A stretch of DNA of 64,000 nt, from positions 1,798,001 to 1,862,000 of the forward strand of contig OZ220687.1 in assembly GCA_965116465.1 (NCBI GenBank), read 5' to 3'. Position numbers and translations under genes: made by a program. Source of the stretch: VXNF01 sp965116465. GTDB taxonomy: Bacteria > Actinomycetota > Acidimicrobiia > Acidimicrobiales > CATQHL01. The notes below the pieces were generated by a model, which was given only the letters and a program-made list of their open reading frames with translations, searched no databases and was not told the DNA's origin. Shown here one piece after another: positions 52,147 through 60,083 of the stretch. Numbering within the stretch: the stretch's first letter is position 1; every line of letters starts with the position of its first letter.

Positions 52147-52264
52147 CGGACGCTGCGTGCACGGCTGCTTCCAGCGCCCGACCCGCTTGCCGTGCCGGCG
52201 CCGATCCTAGTGGTGCGACCTCTGATTCCCAGGCGCACAGCCGGGGCTCTCCGGGTCGCGTGAC

Positions 52265-53413
52265 GTGTTCGACGGGCTGATCCTGGGGGCGGGGCGCAGC
52301 CCGTTCGGAGCCCGCCACGGCCGCTTCGCCCGACGCCATCCCGCCGATCTGCTCGGCGAGGTCTTCGCCGTCCTGCTGGCTCGCAGCGGTGTGGACCCTG
52401 CGGCCGTCGACGAGGTGTTGGTGGGATGCGCCACCCCCGTGGGGGCGCAGGCGTCGAATCTGGCCGGGGCGGCGGCGCGGGCGTCCGGACACTTGCAGGG
52501 GTTGCCGGCCTCGGTGGTCAGCACACAGGACACGTCGTCTCTGGTTGCTCTCGTGCGGGCGTTCGACGCGGTGCGGTCGGGCCGTTGCGGCGTCGTGCTG
52601 GTGGGCGGGGTGGAGCTGATGAGCACGGTTCCCGCCGGTGCCGACCTGAGCCACCGCGGCTTCGGCCTTCCCCTGCCGCCGTCACCGGCGGAGGCGCTCC
52701 TGCCCCCGGGCCCGGCTGCGGAGCAGTGGGCGCACAGCCGCGGTGTGAGTCGGGATCGGCTTGAGGAACTGGCGCAGCGGAGCCGCCGGCGCGCCCGGGA
52801 GGCGCAGGCCTGTGGACGGCTGGCGGCCGAACTGCTCGCCACTTCGGACGGTGCGGGCGAGGTGCCATCGGACACCGCCGGCGACGAGCTGCTGCGCGCC
52901 GGCGAGGCAGGGGACCAGCGGTTCACCCGGGGCCTCTACAGCCCCGACGGACTCCTCACCGCGGCCACGGTGGCCCCCATGGCCGACGGCGCCGCGGCGG
53001 CCGTGTTGGCGTCGCCGGAAGCGGCGCGCCGAGAGGGCCTCCAACCTCTCGCCAGGGTGGTGGCCGCCGCGGCGGTCGGGGGCGACCCCGGTGCCGGCTG
53101 CGGATCGTCGCCGGAAGCGGCGCAGCGGGCCCTGGCGCTCGCCGGTGTCGCTGCCGGCAGTGTGCGGCGCGTCGAACTCGCCGAACCGTTCGCCACCGCC
53201 GTCGTGCGCTGGGAGACGGCCCGCCCCGACTTGGCCGAGGTGCTGAACCCCGACGGTGGTTCCCTGGCGCTGGGCCACCCCCAGGGTGCCACCGGAGCAG
53301 GACTCGTGGCGCGCCTGGTGCGGGCGCTGACGGCTCCGGGAGGCGCCGGATACGGCCTCGCAGCCTGCGACGCTGCCGACGGCCATGGGGTGGCCGTACT
53401 GTTGCAGGCATGA
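52265..53413 (+). CDS. Thiolase-like protein lacking the nucleophilic cysteine
   Basis: A 382-residue thiolase-fold protein. The N-terminus (LILGAGRSPFGARHGRFA) and C-terminus (NPDGGSLALGHPQGATGAG) are typical. At the position of the acylated cysteine the sequence reads VVSTQDTSSLVAL, so Asp89 replaces Cys. The NEAFA motif is AEPFA. The His of GHPQGATG is kept. It can hardly catalyse a normal thiolase reaction and may have a structural or other CoA-related role. The start is a GTG at 52265. The next gene overlaps its stop by 4 bases. Confidence 0.82.
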   Translation: MFDGLILGAGRSPFGARHGRFARRHPADLLGEVFAVLLARSGVDPAAVDEVLVGCATPVGAQASNLAGAAARASGHLQGLPASVVSTQDTSSLVALVRAFDAVRSGRCGVVLVGGVELMSTVPAGADLSHRGFGLPLPPSPAEALLPPGPAAEQWAHSRGVSRDRLEELAQRSRRRAREAQACGRLAAELLATSDGAGEVPSDTAGDELLRAGEAGDQRFTRGLYSPDGLLTAATVAPMADGAAAAVLASPEAARREGLQPLARVVAAAAVGGDPGAGCGSSPEAAQRALALAGVAAGSVRRVELAEPFATAVVRWETARPDLAEVLNPDGGSLALGHPQGATGAGLVARLVRALTAPGGAGYGLAACDAADGHGVAVLLQA

Positions 53414-53736
53414 CCGTCGCCGCCAGTGTGGCCGCCGCAGTCGACCTCGTGACCGCAGGAGTCGTGCTGGCGAGCGCGTTGGGGACGGCGTTGAAGGCGC
53501 TCGCCGCGGCCCTCGGCGGCCTGGCGATCCTCTGGGTGGGGATCCTGATGCTTCGTGTGCTCGCGCAGCCGCAGCCCGAACCGCCTCCGCCGGGTGAGTT
53601 GCGCAAGGTGCGCATCACCTACCGCTGCAGCCTCTGCGGGACCGAGGTGCGCATGACGGTCGCGCCTATGGAGGACCCCGACCCCCCCCGCCACTGCGGC
53701 GAGGAGATGTCGGTCATGGCACCGATCGAGGAGTGA
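53410..53736 (+). CDS. Small membrane protein with a C-terminal zinc ribbon
   Basis: A 108-residue protein. Residues 5-52 contain two hydrophobic segments. After a Pro-rich linker a zinc-ribbon-like unit has CSLCG and, 25 residues later, RHCGEEM. It is translationally coupled to the thiolase-like gene (ATGA overlap). I do not recognise a named family. The pairing recalls thiolase genes coupled to zinc-ribbon (DUF35-type) partners, but there is no OB-fold here. Confidence 0.65.
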   Translation: MTVAASVAAAVDLVTAGVVLASALGTALKALAAALGGLAILWVGILMLRVLAQPQPEPPPPGELRKVRITYRCSLCGTEVRMTVAPMEDPDPPRHCGEEMSVMAPIEE

Positions 53737-53747
53737 GGGCCCGCCGG

Positions 53748-53777
53748 CAAGGTTTCCCACAAATGTGGAAAACCTTG
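53748..53777. terminator. AT-rich hairpin between convergent genes
   Basis: CAAGGTTTCCCACA and TGTGGAAAACCTTG pair over 14 bp with one mismatch and a 2-nt loop. It follows the zinc-ribbon gene (stop 53736) and precedes the end of crgA. The arms also contain DnaA-box-like 9-mers (TTTCCCACA, TGTGGAAAA), but a terminator is the simpler reading. Confidence 0.55.
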
Positions 53778-53884
53778 GGGGGAAGTACGAGCATGTAGTT
53801 TGCGTCCCGGTCGCCCGCGATTGGTGATCCGCGGACGGTTCTCCGGGAGCGCTGAGGATGCCCGGGCGCGCCCCGCGCCGGCCG

Positions 53885-54151
53885 TCAATGCAGCTGGGTT
53901 GCGGTGATCACCCCGCCGAGGATGAGCCCGAGGCCTGCCAGCAGCCACCAGTTGCTCGTACCGCCCGGAATCAGGCCCAGGTAGTTGACGATGATGAGGA
54001 CCGTTCCTGCAGCGAGCAGTGAGAACAGCAGGACCGGGACCCAGGTGGGGCTCACCTTGGCTTCGGGGGGCAGGAACTGCTCTCCCGCCGGTCTCGTCCC
54101 CTTGGGGGTCACCCGGCCCCCCTGGACCTTGCGCTTGGGAGGATTCGCCAT
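53885..54151 (-). CDS. crgA: Cell division protein CrgA
   Basis: CrgA is a small actinobacterial membrane protein that links FtsZ/FtsQ/FtsI and peptidoglycan synthesis at the septum. The 88-residue product has a basic N-terminus (RVTPKGTRPAG), the conserved KVSPTWVPVLLFSLLAAGTV and GGTSNWWLLAGLGLILGGVI with two membrane helices. The ATG at 54151 follows a TATCCT box by 6 nt. Its position beside pabA/trpG and the PASTA kinase matches the arrangement near the origin in mycobacteria. Confidence 0.85.
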   Translation of the reverse strand: MANPPKRKVQGGRVTPKGTRPAGEQFLPPEAKVSPTWVPVLLFSLLAAGTVLIIVNYLGLIPGGTSNWWLLAGLGLILGGVITATQLH

Positions 54152-54157
54152 GCCCGC

Positions 54158-54163
54158 AGGATA
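54158..54163 (-). promoter_or_regulatory. -10 box TATCCT, leaderless promoter of crgA
   Basis: TATCCT is followed by GCGGGC (6 nt) and the ATG at 54151 on the minus strand. Confidence 0.55.
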
Positions 54164-54172
54164 GGCGCCCGG

Positions 54173-54178
54173 TACCCT
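54173..54178 (+). promoter_or_regulatory. -10 box TACCCT of the amidotransferase gene
   Basis: TACCCT is followed by 8 nt and the GTG at 54187. It is nearly back to back with the crgA promoter. Confidence 0.45.
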
Positions 54179-54186
54179 CAACACCC

Positions 54187-54786
54187 GTGCGGCGCCGGGT
54201 ACTGGTCCTCGACAACTACGACTCGTTCGTCTACATCCTGGTTCAGTACCTGCGCGAACTCGGGGCGGAGACGATCGTGGCCCGCAACGACGAGCTCACT
54301 TTGCGCGAGGCCGTGGCCCGTGCACCCGAGGCCCTGCTCGTCAGTCCCGGCCCCGGTCGTCCCGCCGACACGGGGATCTGCTGCGCCGCCATCGAGGAGC
54401 TGGCGGGGAGTTGCCCGATCCTGGGGGTGTGTCTCGGGCACCAGTGCATCGCAGAGGTCTTCGGCGCCACGATCGTGCGCGCCCCGGCGGTGATGCACGG
54501 CAAGGTGTCCCAGATCCACCATGACGGGGCCGGTGTGCTGGCGGGAGTCTCCAACCCGCTGCAGGCCACCCGCTACCACTCCCTCGTGGTGGAACCATCC
54601 TCGGTCCCCGACAGTCTGGAGGTCACCGCCAGCACCGCCGACGGCGTCATCATGGGCGTCCGCCATCGCTCCATGGACATCGAAGGGCTGCAGTTCCACC
54701 CGGAGTCCCAGATGACCGTCGACGGCCACGCGATCCTGGCGAACTTCCTGGGCCTGCCGGCGATGGAGGGTCAGCGGGCCGGTTAG
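54187..54786 (+). CDS. Glutamine amidotransferase of anthranilate/aminodeoxychorismate synthase
   Basis: It supplies ammonia from glutamine to the chorismate-using partner (TrpE or PabB). The 199-residue product has VLVLDNYDSFVY at the start, the oxyanion region SPGPGRPADTG, the nucleophile Cys in GVCLGHQCIAEVFG, and the His-x-Glu pair in LQFHPESQM. PabA and TrpG cannot be told apart from sequence alone. The GTG at 54187 puts the family motif at the N-terminus. The 3' end overlaps that of the convergent kinase gene by 4 bases. Confidence 0.87.
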   Translation: MRRRVLVLDNYDSFVYILVQYLRELGAETIVARNDELTLREAVARAPEALLVSPGPGRPADTGICCAAIEELAGSCPILGVCLGHQCIAEVFGATIVRAPAVMHGKVSQIHHDGAGVLAGVSNPLQATRYHSLVVEPSSVPDSLEVTASTADGVIMGVRHRSMDIEGLQFHPESQMTVDGHAILANFLGLPAMEGQRAG

Positions 54787-56993
54787 CCCCCCTCGGGCGG
54801 CGGGCGTTCCGGTAGCCCGGAGGGGTCGATCCCGCCCTCGCCGGGCGGAGGCGGGCCTCCGCCGTCACCCTCGAGAGGTGCCAGCTCGTCCCCGGTCTGT
54901 GTGGGTTCTCCGATCTCGGGTTCGCCGGTCACGTAGAGCGTGAGGATCGAACTGGGCGAGATCGTCGTCCCGGCCACGGGGTCCTGGGACACGATGAGGC
55001 CCGGCGTCTCGCCGGGGAGAGGCGCCACGGGCACCACGTCGGCGGTGGCGCCCAACGTGTCGAGCTGGATGAGAGCGGTGTTGGGGTCGAGGCCCGTGAG
55101 GTCCGGCATGGTCACGATCTCCGGTCCCGACGAGACGTAGACGAAGACCTGGCTGCCCTCGGCCAGCTGGCTCCCCACCTGGGGCTCCGTGCGGATGACC
55201 AGCCCCTCCGCCACCGTCTCGGACGGCTCGGTCTCGCGCTCGACCACCAGCCCGGCGTTCGTGATGGCGACCGCGGCGTCGACGTCGTCCAATCCCGCCA
55301 CGTTGGGGACCAGGATGGCCGCGGGTCCCGCGGAGATGTTCAGCGTCACCGCCGCGCCGGTCTGGTGGGCGATCAGCGGCGCCGGCTCCTGTTGCAGGAC
55401 CTCCCCGGCGGGCCTCTCGCTGCCCACCTGGACGAGGTTGACGGCGAAGCCCGCCCCTCGCAGCGCCCGCTCGGCGTCTATGGCCTGCCAGCCCAGGACG
55501 TTGGGCACGGGGACCGCCCCGGCGCCCGCGCTGATGGTGAGGGTGATCGTCGAGCCGGGCGCCAGTTTCGTCCCGGCGCGCGGCTGCTGGTCGAAGACCC
55601 GGCCGGCGGGTATCTCGGCGTTCGCCTCCCGCACCGCGATCACGGGAAAGCCGGCGGACTCCAGCGTGCGCACCGCGACCGCTTCCTCGAGTTGGTACAC
55701 CGACGGCACGTCGACCGTGGCCGGCTCGACCGGCCCCGTCCCGTTGTCGTCGGGACTCAACACGTTCACCAGCACAACGACCATGATCGTCAACACCACC
55801 AGCAGGACGGCGAAGCCGACGAAGAACAGACCGGAGCGACGCTGCCGCTCCAGGCGCCCGTAGATGTCCCGGCTCCCGCCGCGGTGACCGCCGGGTCGTT
55901 GCCCGTAGCCGGGCGGGCGGCGGGCGGCGGGGATCCGGCCGGTCCACCACTGGGTGATGCCGCGGGGCGGTGCCCGCCGCACCGGGGGACGGGGATCCCG
56001 CTGGCGCGGTTGGGCGGGCGGGCGCGGATCCTGCCGGCGCGGCGGAGTCGCGGGAACCGGTCGGCGCGGCGCCGGCGGGGGCGCGGGAGGCGCCGGCGGG
56101 CGCTCCGGTGGAGGTAGCGGGGGCGGCTCGGCGGGGCGTTCGGGCGGGACCTGCTCGAGCCGCTCGCGGACGATCTGGAGGTGCCCGCGCAGATCCTCGG
56201 CGCGCTCGTAGCGGTCGTCGGGGTCCTTGGCGAGCAGCCGCATCGTGATGCTCTCCAGCGGCGGCGGCACCCCGCCGGCGATCTCTCCGAGAGGCACCGG
56301 CGGGTCCTGCACGTGCTGGTAGGCGACGGAGATCGGCGTGTCGCCCCGGAACGGCGGGTGGCCCGCCAGCATCTCGTAGAGCACCACGCCGAGGGAGTAG
56401 AGGTCGCTGCGGGCGTCGGTCGGCTCGCCCTGGGCCTGCTCCGGCGAGAGGTAGGCGGCGGTGCCGACCACCGTGCCCGTCTCGGTGAGGCCCAACGAGG
56501 GGCCTCCGCCCATCATCGTGGCGATGCCGAAGTCGGTCACCTTCACGTGGCCGTCGTTGCTCAGCAGGACGTTCTGCGGCTTGACGTCGCGGTGCACGAT
56601 GCCCGCACGGTGCGCGAACGCCAGCGCAGCCGCCACCTCGAAGGCGATCGCGGCGGACGCCTGGGGGCCGAGAGGGCCGCGCGCCGCGATGATCTCGGCG
56701 AGGCTGTGCCCGCTCACGTACTCCATCACGATGAAATAGCGCTCGCCCTGGCGGCCCCAGTCGTAGACACCGACGATGTTGGGATGGCTCAGCCCCGCCG
56801 CGGCGCGTGCCTCCCGCCGGAGGCGCTCGGCGAAGGTCGGATCGGCCGCGAACTGCGGGTGCAGCATCTTGAGCGCCACCTGCCGGTCGAGTTGGCGATC
56901 CCTGGCGATGTAGACGGTCGCCATCCCCCCCTGGGCCAGCCGGCGCCGGAGTTCGTACCGCCCGCCGAGGATGGGTGGGTTCTGTGCTGCCAT
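54783..56993 (-). CDS. pknB: Ser/Thr protein kinase with four PASTA domains (PknB/StkP type)
   Basis: A membrane kinase that senses cell-wall fragments and controls growth. In the 736-residue product the kinase domain (about 12-275) has GGMATVYIARD, the Lys in VALKML, HRDVKPQN and DFGIA, and the activation-loop Thr residues in LTETGTVVGTAAYLSPEQ. A Pro/Arg-rich linker (about 285-385) leads to one membrane helix (FFVGFAVLLVVLTIMVVVLV). Four extracellular PASTA repeats follow. The end is a Gly/Pro-rich tail. A TAAACT box lies 10 nt before the ATG. Confidence 0.93.
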   Translation of the reverse strand: MAAQNPPILGGRYELRRRLAQGGMATVYIARDRQLDRQVALKMLHPQFAADPTFAERLRREARAAAGLSHPNIVGVYDWGRQGERYFIVMEYVSGHSLAEIIAARGPLGPQASAAIAFEVAAALAFAHRAGIVHRDVKPQNVLLSNDGHVKVTDFGIATMMGGGPSLGLTETGTVVGTAAYLSPEQAQGEPTDARSDLYSLGVVLYEMLAGHPPFRGDTPISVAYQHVQDPPVPLGEIAGGVPPPLESITMRLLAKDPDDRYERAEDLRGHLQIVRERLEQVPPERPAEPPPLPPPERPPAPPAPPPAPRRPVPATPPRRQDPRPPAQPRQRDPRPPVRRAPPRGITQWWTGRIPAARRPPGYGQRPGGHRGGSRDIYGRLERQRRSGLFFVGFAVLLVVLTIMVVVLVNVLSPDDNGTGPVEPATVDVPSVYQLEEAVAVRTLESAGFPVIAVREANAEIPAGRVFDQQPRAGTKLAPGSTITLTISAGAGAVPVPNVLGWQAIDAERALRGAGFAVNLVQVGSERPAGEVLQQEPAPLIAHQTGAAVTLNISAGPAAILVPNVAGLDDVDAAVAITNAGLVVERETEPSETVAEGLVIRTEPQVGSQLAEGSQVFVYVSSGPEIVTMPDLTGLDPNTALIQLDTLGATADVVPVAPLPGETPGLIVSQDPVAGTTISPSSILTLYVTGEPEIGEPTQTGDELAPLEGDGGGPPPPGEGGIDPSGLPERPPPEGG

Positions 56994-57044
56994 GACTCCC
57001 GGAAGTTTACGAGTGGGTCTCTGCGGTCTCGATGTCGTGACCGA

Positions 57045-57848
57045 TCACAGCAACCGGCGTGGTTCGAGGGCGACGACGTCGGCCACGATCACGGTGATGT
57101 TGTCGTTCCCGCCGCGGTCGTTGGCCTCCTCCACCAATCGGGTCGCGGTCGTCCCCGGGGACTCACCGGCTGCCAGCAACGTCGAGATGTCGCGGTCGGG
57201 CAGTTCCCGCGTGAGCCCGTCACTGGCCAGCAGATAGCGGTCGCCGCCGGCCGCCTCGAACGTCCAGGCGTCCATCTCGCACGGCTCGGGAAACGCCCCG
57301 ACCACCCGCGACAACGAACCCGCTCCCTGCATGCGTCGCGCCGTGGCCGGACTCATGCCCATCCGCACGTACTCGTTCTCCCAGTTGTGGTCCCAGGTCA
57401 CCTGGATCATCCGGTCGCCGCTGTAGCGGTAGATCCGGGAATCACCGACGTTGGCGAGGACCACGCTCCCGGCGGGATCCAGGGCCAGGGCGCACAGCGT
57501 CGTGCACATCTCCGCCAACTCCGGCTCCTCGGCGGCGCGTCGCTGGACGGCCAGATGCGCCTCGACGAAGGCGCCGCGGAGGCTGTCGGGATCCGCGGCG
57601 GCGCCCGAGGAGTGCAGCGATTCGACGGCGACGGCGGACGCCAGCTCCCCGCCCGCATGCCCTCCGAGACCGTCCGCCACCGCTACGAGGTCGTCGGTCA
57701 GCAGGAAGGCGTCCTCGTTGCGCTGCCTTCGCCGCCCGACGTGGGTGCAGGCGTCGGCGTCGAGTCGGAAGCTTCGCCTCATGCCGCCGGATCCCGGGAG
57801 CAGCGCCGCCGACGCCGAAAGTGTCGCCGGCGGGTTGCGGCACGACAT
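57045..57848 (-). CDS. PP2C-family Ser/Thr protein phosphatase (PstP-like)
   Basis: The partner phosphatase of the PASTA kinase. The 267-residue product has RQRNEDAFLL, VADGLGGHAGGELAS, VVLANVGDSRIYRY, YLLASDGLTREL and GGNDNITVIVADV, with the Asp residues that bind Mn/Mg. Unlike mycobacterial PstP it ends right after the catalytic domain without a membrane helix. The ATG at 57848 is preceded by a TAGAAT box. FHA, rodA, pbpA and pknA genes that usually lie between kinase and phosphatase are absent. Confidence 0.88.
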   Translation of the reverse strand: MSCRNPPATLSASAALLPGSGGMRRSFRLDADACTHVGRRRQRNEDAFLLTDDLVAVADGLGGHAGGELASAVAVESLHSSGAAADPDSLRGAFVEAHLAVQRRAAEEPELAEMCTTLCALALDPAGSVVLANVGDSRIYRYSGDRMIQVTWDHNWENEYVRMGMSPATARRMQGAGSLSRVVGAFPEPCEMDAWTFEAAGGDRYLLASDGLTRELPDRDISTLLAAGESPGTTATRLVEEANDRGGNDNITVIVADVVALEPRRLL

Positions 57849-57968
57849 GGGGGCATCGGTCGATTCTAGGTGGCGACCTCGACGCCCCAGCGGGTGGCCC
57901 GGAGCGGCTGAATCCGGGTGCCACCGGCAGTGCCGGTGCAGGCGCCCGCCAGTAGCCTTGCCCCGGCG

Positions 57969-58054
<86 letters not shown>

Positions 58055-58100
58055 CTTCACTTACGGCGACGCAGTCGACCTGGGTGCGCCGGCGAGGCGT

Positions 58101-58556
58101 TCAGCCGTCGCCGGGAAGCTCCGAGGCCGGCGGGACGATGGGCAGGTGGCCGGGTCGCGGCGGCTCGGCGTTCAGCAGGTGAGTTGCAGCCCTGTCGAAG
58201 TAGTCCAGCAATTCCCTCGCCAGTTCCTCGGGTGCCCCGGATGCCCCGACCGCCACCGCCATGTGCTGCATCCAGGCGTCGCGCTCCCGGCGACCGATGG
58301 TGAACGGCAGGTGGCGCGCCCGCAGCATGGGATGCCCGCGCCGGCGGCTGTAGTCGTCGGGACCGCCCCAGTACTGGATGAGGAAGTCCCGCAGGTTGGT
58401 CTCGGCGTCGGTCATGTCCTCGGGATAGAGCGGGCGCAGCACCGGGTCGCCTGCCACTCCCGCATAGAAGCGCGCCACAAGCGCCTCGAAGAAGTGCGAA
58501 CCGCCCAGCTGCTCGTACACCGAGGCGGGGACCGCGTCGTGCGCCGAGGTTGCCAT
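58101..58556 (-). CDS. Truncated haemoglobin, group II (GlbO-like)
   Basis: A 151-residue 2-on-2 globin that binds O2 or NO. It has VYEQLGGSHFFEALVARFYAGV, DPVLRPLYPEDM, LRDFLIQYWGGPDDYSRRRGHPMLRARH (the proximal His is in RARHLPF) and the distal-side Trp in RDAWMQHM. These are group II features. The ATG at 58556 matches the usual N-terminus. Alone between tRNA-Leu and a divergent hydrolase gene. Confidence 0.9.
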   Translation of the reverse strand: MATSAHDAVPASVYEQLGGSHFFEALVARFYAGVAGDPVLRPLYPEDMTDAETNLRDFLIQYWGGPDDYSRRRGHPMLRARHLPFTIGRRERDAWMQHMAVAVGASGAPEELARELLDYFDRAATHLLNAEPPRPGHLPIVPPASELPGDG

Positions 58557-58627
58557 CGCCCAATTCTGGCCGCTCCGGCGCCGTTCGCGCCTGCCGCAGG
58601 CCTCCGGCATGCCGCCGGGTGAATCAT

Positions 58628-58633
58628 TAGAGT
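58628..58633 (+). promoter_or_regulatory. -10 box TAGAGT upstream of the isochorismatase-like gene
   Basis: TAGAGT is followed by 7 nt and the ATG at 58641, which supports that ATG over the in-frame GTG at 58632. Confidence 0.45.
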
Positions 58634-58640
58634 GCCCGTC

Positions 58641-59267
58641 ATGGCACGTTCCCTTGCAGAGATCCTCGAACCCTCCCGGACCGCCGTCGTTCTGCAGGAA
58701 TGCCAGAACGGCATCGTCGGGACCGAATCCGGGCTGCCGGCCCTGGCCGAGGCCGCCCGCTCCTCGGGTTGCATCGACGCGGTCGTACGGCTGGTGCATT
58801 CCGCCCGAGCCGCGGGTGCGCGCGTCATCCACAGCGTGTTCCATCAGCGTGCCGACGGCTGGGGCGGCAACACCGGTCTCGAACTCTTCAGGATCGTCGA
58901 CGAGGCACCGGTCAAGATGCGACCCGGCAGCGCGGCCGTCGCGGTGCTCGACGAGATCGGCGTGGAGCCGGCCGACTTCACGATCGTCCGTCACCACGGC
59001 GTGTCGCCGTTCCCGCTCAGCGAACTGGACTCCGTGCTGCGCAACGAGGGCGTGACGGCCATCATCCCGGCCGGCGTGGCGGTGAACTGGGCCATCACCG
59101 GTCTGACATTCGACGGCATCAACCGCGGTTACGACGTGGTCATTCCCCGTGACGCCGTAACCGGTATCCCGACGGAGTACGCGGAGATGGCCATCGATCA
59201 CTCGCTGGCGTTCGTGGCCACCATCTCGACGACCGACGACATCATCGCCGCCTGGTCAGGGGCCTGA
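58641..59267 (+). CDS. Isochorismatase-like (cysteine hydrolase fold) protein without the catalytic cysteine
   Basis: A 208-residue protein of the isochorismatase-like fold (RTAVVLQECQNGIVG, then HSVFHQRADGWGGNTG, then RHHGVSPFPLSELDSVL). At the usual nucleophile position the sequence is GVAVNWAITGLTFDGINRGY, with Ala where cysteine hydrolases have Cys. True isochorismatases also lack this Cys, and a Cys-free subfamily is common in actinobacteria, but no substrate is known. The ATG at 58641 is chosen for the -10 spacing. Confidence 0.75.
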   Translation: MARSLAEILEPSRTAVVLQECQNGIVGTESGLPALAEAARSSGCIDAVVRLVHSARAAGARVIHSVFHQRADGWGGNTGLELFRIVDEAPVKMRPGSAAVAVLDEIGVEPADFTIVRHHGVSPFPLSELDSVLRNEGVTAIIPAGVAVNWAITGLTFDGINRGYDVVIPRDAVTGIPTEYAEMAIDHSLAFVATISTTDDIIAAWSGA

Positions 59268-59312
59268 GCGGAGCCCGCCCGGGGGCTCGGACCCGGCGCC
59301 GGGGCCCGACCG

Positions 59313-60071
59313 CTAGAGGCGGTCCTGCAGGAACGGGAAGTGCTCGCGTGTCCGGGTGACCCGCTTCCGGTCCACCTCGGCGATCAGCGTGGCCTCCACG
59401 TCCGCGCCACCGGCCAGAATCTCGCCCATCGGATCCACGATGCGACTGTCGCCCGCATAGTCCAGCCCGCCGCCGGACCCGACGCGGTTCACCCCCACGA
59501 CGTACGCCTGGTTCTCGATGGCCCTCGCCACCAGTAGCCCCCGCCAGTGGGTGCGCCGCGGGCGCGGCCAGTTGGCCGGCACCAGGTAGAGGTCGGTCTC
59601 GAGCGCCACCGACCAGAACTCGGTGGCGAAGCGCAGGTCGTAGCAGACGAACAGGCTGACCCGCAGATCGTCGACCTGCACGGTCACCGTCTTGTCGCCG
59701 GCGTCGTAGATCAGGTGCTCGTCGCCGTAGCTGAACGGGTGGATCTTGGCGTAGCTGTGCAGTTCGCCGCGGGGCCCGGCCAGCACCAGGCGGTTGCACG
59801 GGCGAGCGTCGCCGGGCGCCAGGATCGGGATCGACCCGCACAGCCAGATGTCGTGATCTGCGGCGGTCTGGCGCAGGAACCGCGTGCTCGGCCCGCCGGG
59901 TGTCTCGGTGATGCGGTCGGCCTCGAGCGAGAAGCCGTAGCTGAACATCTCGGTGAGGACCACCAGCCGCGCTCCGGCGGCGGCGGCCCCGGCGATCATG
60001 GGTTCCAGCCGGGCGAAGTTCGCCTCGCGGTCCTCCCAGACGATGTCGTGCTGCAGAGCGGCGACCTTCAA
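59313..60071 (-). CDS. Carbon-nitrogen hydrolase (omega-amidase type)
   Basis: A 252-residue nitrilase-superfamily enzyme with the triad Glu in VVLTEMFSYGF, Lys in SYAKIHPFSYGDEH and Cys in LFVCYDLRFATEFW. These motifs match omega-amidases (2-oxoglutaramate or 2-oxosuccinamate hydrolysis). The gene starts 12 bp after the aminotransferase gene, and such pairs work together in glutamine transaminase - omega-amidase chemistry, including methionine salvage. The ATG is at 60071. Confidence 0.87.
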   Translation of the reverse strand: MKVAALQHDIVWEDREANFARLEPMIAGAAAAGARLVVLTEMFSYGFSLEADRITETPGGPSTRFLRQTAADHDIWLCGSIPILAPGDARPCNRLVLAGPRGELHSYAKIHPFSYGDEHLIYDAGDKTVTVQVDDLRVSLFVCYDLRFATEFWSVALETDLYLVPANWPRPRRTHWRGLLVARAIENQAYVVGVNRVGSGGGLDYAGDSRIVDPMGEILAGGADVEATLIAEVDRKRVTRTREHFPFLQDRL

Positions 60072-60083
60072 CGCGGGACCTCC

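Noticed and set aside
53737..53884. Possible replication origin at the DnaA-box-like palindrome
   Set aside because: Only two imperfect boxes, no DnaA-box cluster, no AT-rich unwinding region, and no dnaA or dnaN gene in the window.
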